The notes under the pieces: generated by a model | The model's database searches: none | What the model was told of the DNA's origin: nothing | Seen by the model: only the letters and a program-made list of their open reading frames with translations | Shown here: positions 63,971 through 64,000 of the stretch, in pieces | How the letters are laid out: each line of letters begins with the position of its first letter | Numbering within the stretch: position 1 is the stretch's first letter | Assembly (NCBI RefSeq): GCF_963678975.1 | Contig: NC_089274.1 | Span: 2,654,001 to 2,718,000 of the forward strand | DNA: 64,000 nt | DNA from: Dysidea avara | Taxonomy: Eukaryota; Porifera; Demospongiae; Dictyoceratida; Dysideidae | Reading direction: 5' to 3' | Made by a program: the position numbers and the translations under genes

Positions 63971-64000
63971 TCATGATTTTTTAATTTTTTTTCTCCCGGA

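Overview
The window looks like nuclear DNA of an invertebrate animal. Coding exons are joined by very short introns (about 55-75 bp, with GT/AG ends), the gaps are AT-rich and crowded with short inverted-repeat transposons, decayed LINEs and microsatellites, and the best domain match is an animal-type membrane kinase. A non-bilaterian marine animal such as a demosponge would fit, but that is inference; nothing here fixes the species.

Layout. (1) 442-2422, plus strand: the last three exons of a gene whose first visible exon resembles the C-terminal cap of a leucine-rich repeat. (2) 14596-4683, minus strand: a six- or seven-exon gene for a ~1,500-residue, probably secreted, cysteine-containing protein of unknown family. 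Its third intron was apparently about 41 bp before a 4.8 kb element (6823-11601) landed in it. (3) 14.6-36.4 kb: essentially gene-free. It holds a ~1 kb inverted repeat, a hAT-like MITE with an 8-bp duplication, four other TIR elements with visible target duplications, a near-identical 1.55 kb palindrome, two decayed LINEs and SINE-like copies. (4) 43660-36435, minus strand: the most interesting gene, a predicted ~2,075-residue membrane protein with a tetraspanin-like hydrophobic hairpin, a non-RD protein kinase, a second transmembrane helix, a large ectodomain, a third membrane anchor and a tail that may be a diverged SEFIR domain. (5) 45041-48544: a second copy of the 4.8 kb element type. 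(6) 48.5-57.4 kb: repeats, a decayed LINE (50.2-51.06 kb) and a perfect-looking hairpin. (7) 60707-57404, minus strand: a nine-exon gene for an 806-residue soluble protein of unknown family; all splice phases close exactly. (8) 61.5-64 kb: the C-terminal end of an endonuclease-type LINE and a dense cluster of foldback repeats.

The three larger genes all lie on the minus strand. Two of them (the secreted protein and the kinase receptor) have features of cell-surface or extracellular recognition, and a non-RD kinase joined to a SEFIR-like tail would suit innate-immune-type signalling. No direct link between the genes can be shown from sequence alone. The strongest non-coding observation is that the two copies of the 4.8/3.5 kb element carry the asymmetric loop of their terminal hairpin in opposite orientations, as in flip/flop termini.
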